Shown here in pieces: positions 36,256-61,395 of a stretch of 64,000 nt of DNA. A model generated the notes under the pieces. That model saw nothing but the letters and a program-made list of their open reading frames with translations, did not search any database and was not told the DNA's origin. The translations under genes were made by a program, and so were the position numbers. The stretch covers positions 3,043,421 to 3,107,420 of the forward strand of contig NC_092181.1 in assembly GCF_043641665.1 (NCBI RefSeq), written 5' to 3'. This stretch comes from Enoplosus armatus. Taxonomy: Eukaryota; Chordata; Actinopteri; Centrarchiformes; Enoplosidae. Each line of letters opens with the position of its first letter. Within the stretch, counting starts at the first letter, position 1.

Positions 36256-36980
36256 CACCGAACTTCGAACTTGTGTCTGCGGAGTTTTAGCTGGGGACCA
36301 CAGGGTCAGAGTGACCCTCAGTTGAGGAGGGAAACAGTAACACTAGCTTGCTTGCTGACCAAAGTTTCAGTAATGACTTTCAGGGTGGCCCACTACATGC
36401 AAGGAACATGAGGGGATTCAGTTAACACAAATGGGATGTGCTCGTAACAGTGACCCCGGAACGAACAGGGATGAGGCATTGTGTGTTTTGAGTGTTTTAC
36501 AAGGACATCAATGAAAGGAGGGTGGTAGGTTATGTGACCCCCATCAAAATTGCTAGTAGGTTTGGTAACAAGAAGCAAAAATAGACACTGTTGTAATACA
36601 ATTTTACATTTCCCTACAAAAGATTTTATGTTAATTGTTAAAATATTTTTCTGTGAAATAAATAATTTGGGAAAACACATGGTTCAGCTAGAAAGTTAAT
36701 AAATCTTGCTGTGAGACTGGGAAACATAATATATTTTACTGAATATGTCTGTATCAAATTTAAATGGCAGGACAAATTTCAACATTAACAGCTCTAATAA
36801 ATGGACCCCAATTAGCAAACACAATTAGAAGCATTAAACCATTGACAAGGCACTGTGCAAAGGTCCTCTTAATGAAGGGATCCACTAAAGAAAAATAAAC
36901 GAGAGCTCACATGTGACTGGAAAATGAGGCTCTGCTTGAAATGCAACGCAGGATTATTCTCCTTCTCCCACCATCAGAAT
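36256..36980. other. Convergent intergenic gap between fgf8 and dpcd
   Basis: About 0.7 kb separates the fgf8 3' end from the dpcd stop at 36981. Part is probably dpcd 3' UTR. No exon resembling fbxw4, which sits between these two genes in human, was found in this gap. Confidence 0.5.
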
Positions 36981-39094
<2,114 letters not shown>

Positions 39095-39413
39095 GTTTCT
39101 AAAGATGTTTCTGTTGCATAGGGCCACTTCCGGACTCGACCCGTAACCACAGCAACCGAGCTCGATACACAAATTAAATAGGAAAATATTTATAGAATCA
39201 ATCAAACTTCCTCATCGTAAAATGTATTACGAACGACCACGATGTAATGTGTAGATTTTGAAGGATACAATTTTAAACAAAAACAACAAAAAAAAAAACT
39301 CAACTAATTAACCCGGAAGTAAATTTTGTTTGTTTTTTTTTTCTTCCCGGAAGTGAACTATATGACTTAGACATTTTCGTTTTTTCTGTATGTATGGTTC
39401 CATCTGAACAGGG
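39095..39413. promoter_or_regulatory. Bidirectional dpcd/poll promoter with three ETS-type sites
   Basis: Between the dpcd start (39094, minus) and a likely untranslated poll exon lie ACTTCCGG at 39126-39133, CCGGAAGT at 39313-39320 and CCGGAAGT at 39347-39354. Repeated ETS/GABPA cores near start sites are typical of divergent housekeeping promoters. A good donor, GGG|GTAAGA, at 39413/39414 together with the acceptor at 40558-40559 predicts a 5' untranslated poll exon ending at 39413. Confidence 0.6.
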
Positions 39414-39799
39414 GTAAGAACCTAAATGTTACAGTCCAGAATTTTCTGCCTCAATTGTGTAATTATATTTGGATATGTATATGAATTATAGCACTTTTAA
39501 ATATGGAGTGAAAATGATGTCTAAATACCGACTGTTTGCTGTTTCTAACGTTAGCATAAGCTAAAAGTAATTTAGTTAGCTAATACTATGTTTTGGTAAC
39601 AGAGATTGATTTGCTGCTGTGCCAGTTAGCTGAATATCTGCAATGAATACAAGCCGAGACAGCTCCCACTTTTTGCTATTACTGAATCCACACTTCATAC
39701 CATATACTGATTCTGTAAAGTATACTCTAATGTTGACAATGCAGAGCAATTTACTTATGTACTAAGTGTAAGTTATTTGAGATAACAGGCGTCAATCAA

Positions 39800-40335
39800 A
39801 TTGCAGTGGTGAAAACGCACAAAGTACATTTTCTTTAGTACTGTGTACAATTTTGAGATCCTCCGATTTTATACTACTTTATACTGAAATTTCCGCTACG
39901 CTTCAGAGGGACATTTTTTTTGGCACTACATTTATGTGACAGCTACAGTTACTAGTAACTTTGCATATTAATGCTTTACTTTCAACATGAATGATCATGT
40001 TATCAATTATAATGTGAATTTAGTAGTAAAGTACTGATACCAGACCAGATACAACATTAAAAAGCACCTTGCACAGTAACACATTAGTAATAATACTTAA
40101 ATATTATAATATTCAATAGTATAACACTGACAGGCAGTGTTTTCTACACATGACCGGGAGTCAGTGACAACACTGACTCTGTCTACATAACGTATACTCT
40201 TACTTTTGATACTTAAGTACATTTAAATGATAGTACTTACATACTTTTACTTAATAACCTTTTTGAGTGCATGACCTTATTGTAGTATTTTTTACAATGT
40301 CATTTCCCTACTGTCAAATTGTAACTTTTAAAAAC
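39800..40335. repeat. Teleost interspersed repeat family E in the poll 5' intron
   Basis: The order CTACTTTATACTGAAATTTCC, CTTCAGAGGGACATTTTTTTT, CACTACATTTATGTGACAGC and TACTAGTAACTTTGCA, ending with ACTTTTGATACTTAAGTACA and ATACTTTTACTTAATAACC, follows a common teleost repeat rich in ACTTAAGTA-type words. A short relative is at 13964-14095. Confidence 0.6.
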
Positions 40336-40588
40336 CACAGTAGAATTTTAAATATAAAAAGCAAACAAATAGTAACCAAAAAAATATTTTTCAAAGGTTT
40401 AATACTTATATTCAGTACATTTTCCAGTGTGAACCCACTACATACTCAGACACCATTAGAATAAGTATATTGTAGTGTACAATTAGTGGTAAACAGCTTA
40501 TGTTCCAGATTTGTGGATGGGCAAAGTTATAGATAACTTCATTCTGCTTCATGTCACAGGCCACTGGCGCCCCCCTTTAAGAGACAAG

Positions 40589-40724
40589 ATGGAGCCTCGT
40601 CATGGGATTATGAAAGCCTTTCCCAAAGTTAAAAGAGCCAGAGTGTTACATGGAAAGGATGCTCCCCCAGTAAAGAAGAAACCTGTTGAATCTGATGTCA
40701 CAGGTTGTTGCTGTGTTTGTGTGC

Positions 40725-40813
<89 letters not shown>

Positions 40814-43800
40814 TGACTGAAAGAAATTGTGAAGAAAAATTAATTGCAACGCATTCCTCTCTTCTGTCCCAGGAAGCACTTTTAATGGAGTGACAGTGTA
40901 CATCCTGCCTGCTGGAATCGGAAATGCCAGATGCCAGATCTTCCAAAGACAAATACAGAAGAATGGAGGACAGACAGAGAGTTCACTGTGTCCTAGTGTC
41001 ACTCATGTTGTTGTAGATGACAACATGGACAGGGACAGGGCTCTGCGCTTACTGAAAGTGGATTGTATGCCCTCTGGAGTCCAACTGCTGAAATGCACTT
41101 GGTTGAGCTTGTGCATCAGTGAGAAACAACTGCTGGACGTTGCCAGCTACAGCCTTCTTTTACCCAAGAGGTTACTGACCTAATAGTACTTTTTTTAGAA
41201 TGCTAATGTCTGAAAGCTGTTGTTACCTTTATCTCTTGATTTAGAGTTTATCACATACATAGACTTACGCTACAGAGAAGCGAGCCCTGGTGAAAGTGTA
41301 TCTACTTTTTTCAAATTTAAGTATTAACTAAACTGTGTTGACATTGAGACGGCAGATATATATATATCTTATGACATCTTTTAATGTTCTCTAAGGGAAC
41401 CTGAAACACTGCATGAAAATATTAAAGAAGAGTTGCTGAATGTCAAGCCTGCTGCAGAAACTGTTGTAGAGCCAGTGTCTGATCAAACCAAGCAAGAGGA
41501 GACCATAGTCATGGTAGGTTTCCCGGTCGTGTGTAGAAAACACAATTGTACAGGTTTCTTATGGAGTTTTAAAGTCCTTCAGTCGGTAATCATTTGGTAC
41601 AATCGGGGACAAAAGCTCGACCTTGAACACATAAAAACATGTCTGTGTGTGTGTTGGATTGTTGTTATAGTTTTACATTACATTTTACTCTCAGACAGTC
41701 CCAGACACCACAGAGGAAGTGCGAGCAGAGGAAGACGGGGTCTCTCAGAGTGACCTGGAAGCTCTCATCACTGGCCAGCACCCCAAAGAGGAGACCCCTG
41801 GCCCCAGCCTTGACCCCGGTCCAGACTATGCTGCTCAGAAGGTGGTCTCGGGGAAGTGGGTCTGTGCCCAGTCCTCTCAGTCCAAAAGTCATAACTTCAA
41901 CAAGCACATCACAGACAAACTAGAAGTGCTGGCCAAGGCCTACACACACCAGGGGGACAAGTGGAGGGCGCTGGGCTATTCCAAGGCTGTCAACGCACTG
42001 AAGAGTTACCACAAGCCAATTACATCATATCAGGTAAACCATTGCAGATGCTTTTAATATTATGTTGTAGGTAGTGTCAGTAATGTTGTTGGATATGCTG
42101 TAGCATATACTTTTTCTTGGGGGACAAGCAAATACACAGATTCTTTTTTTTAAATGTATTCACCAGAACTTTTTTTTTTTTGCTTTAGGAGGCTTGTCAG
42201 ATCCCAGGAATTGGAAAACGCATGGCTGATAAAATTGATGAGATCATGGAGAGCGGTCACCTGCGGAAGCTAGATCACATCGGGGAGGCTGTGCCGGTAC
42301 TGGAGCTCTTTAGTAACATCTGGGGTGCAGGAGCTAAAACTGCACAGCTGTGGTACCAAATGGTAAGGCATGCGCGCACACACACACACACACATTGAAT
42401 CAAAATCTTACAGGCATACTTTAATGTGAACTGAGCTATTCACATCATAGTGCAATTTACAACACAGTGACAAGATATCTACTTGTACAAAAACTCTGGA
42501 TTATAGCCTGATTGATAAATCGGCCAGGCTGATATTAGTTTATTGCCTATATATTGTTTTTTGCAATTTTCAAAAACCTAGTGTCTGTCAGGCTATGGAT
42601 CTTATTTAATTAGGAGCTTCTTCATCTGTCAAGCAATGGCTCATAAAAAGATTACAATAAAAAAAAAAAAATTAATTACTAAGGCAAGAAGTAAATGGGA
42701 GGCAAATGTTGTGAAATGTGAAAAACATTTTCTTAAAAATTGTTATTTGTCTTTTAGGGATTTCGCACTTTGGAGGACATCCGCACAAAAGCCCACCTGA
42801 GCAACACTCAGACAATAGGACTCAAGCACTACGATGACTTTCTAGACCGAATGCCCAGAGAAGAAGCAGCAGCCGTTGAGAAAGTGGTAATGCATCTTCA
42901 TTTGTCGCAACATCTACATGTATCGTTCTGTGATGACGACTGAGATATGTTTAGTGAAGTTTACGTAGAGGTGAGATATCTTTGAAAAAGATTCCCCCTC
43001 TACCCCTCAAACAGTTGGATGCAGAAGGCTTGAAGTAGGAAAAAGTTTGTGTCAGCGTTCCTTGACTGCTTGATAATGGGAAAGCCAGACCGTGTTCTCA
43101 CAAAGTGGAGCATCCCAAAGGGGAAAACTAACTCTTGAAACTTGCTGCATCTTGAGTTATCCAGATACCTGTTCACTCCCGAGCGTTGAGTACAACGCTA
43201 GTTGTTTTCATATTGTATTACTTGGATTTTCTTTTTCCTCCAAAGCTGCCAGATAGAAAGTGCACATGAGATAGATGACTAAAGCATGTGTACTCCCTCA
43301 GGCGTGTCAAAGTAATACGTGATGCTTTAGCGAACCTACCTCCCAGTATTTGGCTGGAAGCGGTTAAAAGCTTACTTGTATGCCAGTGGGGGGATGTGGG
43401 GGCACGGTAAAACAAGAGAACATTTTCTATTTTTGAGAAGCCAAAGATTTAAAAAAGCTCCATCACTCTAGGATAGATAGGATAAATGATAGCCATTATT
43501 TTGTGTCTTTTTTGGGGCGGTATGTGCAGGTGAGGGATGCTACCCAGGCCATAGACCCACACCTGGTGGCGATGGCATGTGGCTCCTACCGACGGAGAAA
43601 GGCCACATGTGGAGATGTTGACGTACTTATATCTCATCCTGATGGCAAGTCCCACAAGGGCGTTTTCAGCAAAGTGTTGCAGAGCCTCCATGACAGTGGT
43701 AAGCCACATCTTTTTTAGGCGCCAAGGATTTTCTCATGTCTTATTCATGGCTTTGTTTTCCTTCAGAGAAACTGAAAAAACCCAACTGTTTATTTCTAAG

Positions 43801-44162
43801 GGTTTTTGACAGACGACCTGGTGAGCCACGAGGAGAATGGAGAGCAGAAGAAATACATGGGTGTGTGCCGTTTGCCAGGACCTGGCCACCGGCATCGCAG
43901 GCTGGACATCATCGTGGTGCCCTACAATGAATTTGCCTGTTCTCTCATGTATTTCACGGGGTCGGCACACTTCAACCGCTCAATGAGAGCCCTGGCAAAG
44001 ACAAAAAGCATGAGCTTATCAGAGCATTCGCTGAACAAAGATGTGGTGCGTCAGGGTAACTTGAAGGTGTATGGCGGCACTCCACTCCCTACACTGACAG
44101 AGAAGGATGTTTTTAGTCTTTTAGGCATACCATACAGACATGCTCATGAAAGGGACTGGTGA
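40589..44162 (+). CDS. poll: DNA polymerase lambda
   Basis: Family X DNA polymerase for gap filling in non-homologous end joining and base excision repair, nuclear. Coding exons: 40589-40703, 40873-41170, 41396-41513, 41695-42033, 42189-42362, 42758-42886, 43530-43698 and 43801-44162 (TGA 44160-44162), 567 aa against 575 in human. The start [13 protein letters not shown] matches the family N-terminus. BRCT domain about residues 39-135 ([30 protein letters not shown]). A Glu/Pro-rich linker runs to about 225. The 8-kDa lyase domain runs from WVCAQ onward, with [10 protein letters not shown] carrying the presumed Schiff-base lysine (about K305). Catalytic core: [19 protein letters not shown] supplies two metal-binding Asp (about 420 and 422), [10 protein letters not shown] supplies the third (about 483), then [12 protein letters not shown]. 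It ends RDW as in human. All key residues are present. Intron 1 is only 169 bases and mostly GT repeats. Confidence 0.96.
40728..40804. repeat. (GT)n microsatellite filling poll intron 1
   Basis: About 75 bases of GT repeats broken once by GCATAT. They begin some 25 bases after the exon 1 donor at 40704 and take up nearly half of the 169-base intron. Confidence 0.95.
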
Positions 44163-44578
44163 TGATTTGTCAATCACCAAGCCAATCACAATGTCTTGTC
44201 TGGTTTTATGGAAAAATCATGATGATGATGATGAATGATAACGGAAACTGCAATTATGCTCAAACAGCCCATTTTAAGGATGTTTTACTGCTCCACAGAT
44301 CACGTAAGAGCCCTGTTTGACTTGAATGCTAATTTTATTCTACAGATTTAAAGGGTTGGGTTCACTCAAATTTCAAAAACAACAACTTTTCTTACTTAAC
44401 CCTAGCTGCATCTGTCCCTCCAGATTGCCGAAGTGGCATGTGCCAAGGTTTTGAGATGTCCATTATTATCACCCCAATACAATACAATGAATGGGATTTT
44501 GTTCAGAGGTCCAGAGCCTTTAAAAATCTGCATTAAAAAAAGAAGTTGTTTACAAATTGATATTTGTAAAAATTCCAT

Positions 44579-44584
44579 AATAAA
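44579..44584 (+). terminator. poll: Candidate poly(A) signal of poll
   Basis: AATAAA about 415 bases after the poll stop codon. A second AATAAA-containing word lies near 44765. Either could end the transcript. Confidence 0.4.
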
Positions 44585-44599
44585 AGGCTGGCAGCAAAA

Positions 44600-45340
44600 C
44601 TTTCAATGGCGAATATCTCGAGACAGGTAAATCCAAAACCATCTACAGGGCTAGATACCACTAGAGTTATGTGGAAAAATATTTGATTTTGGAAGTTGAG
44701 TGAAAGACATTTTTATATAGGAGATGCTTGATGACACTATATTTTATGAAAGATGAGTAATGATAATAAAACGTATTAATATGGCAGATCTCTCTCTCTT
44801 CCTGTGTCTTCCTTAAATTAACATGTTTTGACATTGGATCATGAGGAAAGAGAGGATGACTGTTTTTTTTCCAACATGTGGTCACTTAAACTAGATAAGA
44901 AGAACCCAGGAAGATAACAAGACCATGCACTGGAGACGCACCGATCAGTGATTGGTCAGCCTTTTCCCAGCTGGTCCGCGCTGTCCAATTGCGGGTCAGT
45001 CCGTAAAACCAGTGGCGATCCACTCAATTGAACGCCCATCACGTTGCGCACATGGATCGGGTCGAGGTGACCACGCCACACCCAGCAGACCGAGGCAGAG
45101 TGGCTGTGCTGGAGGAGCGGCTTGTGTAACAGCTATATCAGTCTGTGGCACCAACAGCAACCAGTTGCGCCAGCACCGTGCCTTGTTGAAATGTCCAGTA
45201 CGCAGAGGAGGCGGCGCATGCAGCGGCCTCTCAGCGCGACGGGGGCTGAGAAATAGTTCAGGATATTTCGGACGCAGTTTGTGAACAACAGTGTTTGCAT
45301 GCGTATGTGTTTGCCGTAGTTGTAGCCACTTCCCGGAGGA
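44600..45340 (+). promoter_or_regulatory. wbp1l: CpG-rich wbp1l promoter region
   Basis: From about 44,930 CpG frequency rises sharply (CCCATCACGTTGCGCACATG near 45028, GATCGGGTCGAGGTGACCACG near 45054, GTACGCAGAGGAGGCGGCGC near 45199). This leads into the first coding exon at 45341 and the donor at 45428, as expected for a CpG-island promoter and 5' UTR. No TATA box was seen. Confidence 0.5.
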
Positions 45341-58271
<12,931 letters not shown>

Positions 58272-61005
58272 AACCCAGTTAACACACCTTTGTGTCGTAG
58301 AGGGAAGGAGAGAGCACTTGAGACAGAGCATGGAGGCGTAAGCTGAGCAAGTGTTTTATGTCCAAATGCTTTCTAAGCGAGTATTTTTATGAATCTTAGA
58401 TAAAACAGGTGTGGGAGCAGGAAGTGGAATCTCAACTAACAATGATAGAGATGCAGATGTTGAGAGAGCCTGCTCCTCCCCACACTGGAACAGTGGCCTT
58501 AACCTGTGTATTTGGGGTTATATCTGGGCAGCACAAGCCCTTTAACAGCCTGTGGCAATTGAGACTTCTCACACTGCGCACACACACACAGTCGTTCAGT
58601 TGGCGCTCTCATGCAGCAGAAGCTACTGATACACAGTCAAAGACTCGATAGCTGAAGCTGTGACGTCAGGACAATCACTGCCCAGGATGAATGCAGCTCT
58701 CCTCACCAGGTGCTTGCAATAATTCTGCAAAGCCGTTCTCTGCAGGCAGGAAACTGTGTAGAAAAAACACACATACACACACAGCAGGAACATTTTGGAT
58801 GAGTGCAATGTGGAATTACCACAGTGTGTGCTTATGCAAACTGATACAGTACAGGGACACTAGAACAAGGCCATGTGGGACGTCCCGTTAGACTCATGCT
58901 TCTAAAGTGCTTTTTCAGCGATTTAAAAACCGCTCTGCCTTGCGTTGTTGCCTGTTGTTGCTCTCTATCTGCATCGCTAGTGATAGAGAAGTATAAGTGC
59001 ATTAACAAACCTTCATGTGAGCAGTTCCTATTTTGCACAAAATATATTTATCTTTATAAATTAAGCTTTTAGCTTAAAAAAAAAATCAAAACAGAAAATG
59101 CGATCTTTCATTAATTCAGTCTTAAATTTGCCGCACATGATTAGCCTTGTAGGGTTTTGCTGTAACATCTGTAAGAAATGGACCTAGGGAATGCAACAGA
59201 ATCACTTTGTACACATGTACACAATCATTTTTTAAAATTTAATGAATGTTTGTAGGGTGTGCCTACCGCCCAAAAAAAGCAGAATTTTGATGAACAATGA
59301 TGCGCTTTAGTGAAACTGAGAGACTGTGAGAAAGCAGGTACCAAAAGCAAGAAAAGAATATTAAGCTTCTTTATTAAGCTTCTCAGTCATTTCAATAGAT
59401 TACCACCTTCACCAGCTCTACGGTATAAAAACAGAAACATTTACACTCTTTGTATTGGATTTTCATATCAGCGCAATTTTACCTTGCCTTTACTGTGGTA
59501 ATCATTGATTCAAACATTAATAACAGCTTCCTGAGGGGTCCATTAAGGCTGATCTCATTTCAACCAAAATATGGCTTACCTATGGCTGACCCCGACGATC
59601 TTTTGTATTTGTGCTATTCAATCTAAGGGGAAATGCTCCTTTTAGGGAAGAAAAAAACATAATATAATTTTGTAGTGTATGTGTATTGGGTTTTCATCAT
59701 TTACTCAACTTTATATAAAGGGGATTAATCCCATAATGGCCATGGATGTGGAGCAAACAGCCAGATGGCCCAAAATCAGAATCAGAATCAGAAAGGGCAA
59801 TTTTAGAACAAGATGAACGGTCATGAACAGTTGTGGCCTGTTGAGTGTAAAAATCCCTCTTGGGGAGTGATGAGAGATACAAATGTATTTGGTTAGATAA
59901 AAAAATAAACCAAAACAATAGAAGAAACATATATCGTAATAAAATAACAATCCGATCGTTGTCGTTTGTTATTCTTAATATCTGAATATCTATTATGGAT
60001 AAGAGTTTACACAACTTGATATCTCTGAGAGGGATGTTTTTTTATGATGGACAAGTTAACAAGCAATATGTATAATCCAGCATCACGGATAGAAAACCGC
60101 ATAGAAACGGACTCAGAGCATTAAAATATTGAAAGCTATCGGTTTCATTAAAGTGTCTTCTCTGGAAGACTCCTCAGTTTGAAATGTCTTTAAGAGCTTG
60201 AATGTCTTAAATCCAACCAAATCTTGCAGGAGCTGTAATGCAGTAGATGTTGATGATGATGACTATACCATGAAAAACGCCTCTGATTATATAATGAATG
60301 TGCTGTGTGAAGCTTTTACAAATTGAGTTATGTCATTTTTTTTTGTTTGCCCACCCTCTGAAATGAACTGGAACTGGTGGCACTACATGCCACTGTGTCA
60401 CACAGACTTTCCTTGGAGCACCCTCTCAAATGCACACATTGCAATGTCTGCAAAGCACAAATGTTTCAGCCATATATAAAACAATCGAACAGAAGATGTC
60501 TCTCAAAATGTCCAGCACAAGCTGAATTTTAACGAGAACCTTCTGTATTAGCAGTAAGATGACTGAATTTTACCCATCAAAGCCTGAACACACTAAAGTG
60601 CTTTACAGTATATGTTTATGCTTTTTGTGAGCTAGAAAGTAATGTTGTGTACATGTAGTAGCCAGATGAGCTATTTTTCATACCAGCTGACTCCTTAAAA
60701 CAATTATTGGAACTGTACAAGATTTCAGAACCACTTTATATTTGCCAATTGTGTATAATATTCTGTAACATGTTTGTGAACCAAATAGTTGCTTTCATAA
60801 TTGTTATGAAATCATTAGCTTTATTGTTACAGACAGATTCTTCTCTTATTGTGGGTATTATTTTTTCTGTTGAGAAAAAGATTTAACTTCTTTTGAAGAC
60901 TTATCCTAAGGTTGTGTGAAGGGTACGTTTGACTAACAACACAGTAGATAACTTGTTAACAAGATCAGGGGCATCTTGCCAAAGACACCTTTTCTTTTCT
61001 TTCTT

Positions 61006-61010
<5 letters not shown>

Positions 61011-61060
<50 letters not shown>
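61011..61060. repeat. (GT)n(GC)n microsatellite
   Basis: About 20 GT units followed by a short alternating GC run, Z-DNA-prone, just before the wbp1l poly(A) signal. Confidence 0.95.
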
Positions 61061-61138
61061 AAGGTGGTTTTGCACATATTCTTTGAATGTTCTGATCATA
61101 AGCCATTTATTACAACAACCAAGATGGATGTATGTTCA

Positions 61139-61144
61139 ATAAAC
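61139..61144 (+). terminator. wbp1l: Candidate wbp1l poly(A) signal
   Basis: AATAAA in TTCAATAAACATACCC followed by T-rich sequence and GTGG, a good cleavage/downstream-element arrangement. Confidence 0.5.
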
Positions 61145-61239
61145 ATACCCTTTTAAATTCAAGTGGACTCTTTTGTTGTCGAGACTGAGTGAAGATTCTG
61201 TCTGTCGTGGAAAACTACACTTTGACTACAACACGTTCT

Positions 61240-61395
61240 TTGGACTTTGTACCAGGGTTCAGCTGTGACGTCAGGCAGTGAGGGACAGGGTGTGCTGTGG
61301 AGCAGGAAGTCAACTGTACACTATAAAGTTGATTTTGTTCAGGGAGCAAACCACAGCAGAAAGCTCTCCTCTCCACATTGATACCACTCGAGACA
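61240..61395 (+). promoter_or_regulatory. as3mt: as3mt core promoter with CRE and TATA box
   Basis: A perfect TGACGTCA (CRE/ATF site) lies at 61266-61273 and TATAAA at 61322-61327, about 70 bases before the start codon at 61396, so transcription probably starts near 61350 with a short leader. Motifs are seen directly; activity is inferred. Confidence 0.55.

Larger units (their letters stand above)
58272..61165 (+). other. wbp1l: Probable long wbp1l 3' UTR
   Basis: About 2.9 kb of AT-rich DNA with no supported exon. It includes a CAGAATCAGAATCAG-type repeat remnant at 59773-59797 and a GT/GC microsatellite at 61011-61060, and ends at AATAAA 61139-61144. A long 3' UTR is usual for vertebrate WBP1L. 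The extent is inferred from the poly(A) signal. Confidence 0.45.

Noticed and set aside
40511..40588. Upstream in-frame ATG extending poll by 26 residues
   Set aside because: It lies before the acceptor at 40558-40559, so it is intronic in a transcript with the 5' untranslated exon; MEPR at 40589 matches the family start.
42500..42620. ATCGGCCAGGCTGATATTAG stretch like a teleost repeat
   Set aside because: Resemblance is over a few dozen bases only; kept out of the feature list.
59773..59797. CAGAATCAGAATCAG-type start of a fish SINE/LINE tail
   Set aside because: Only the short motif is clear; the following sequence is too diverged to call an element.
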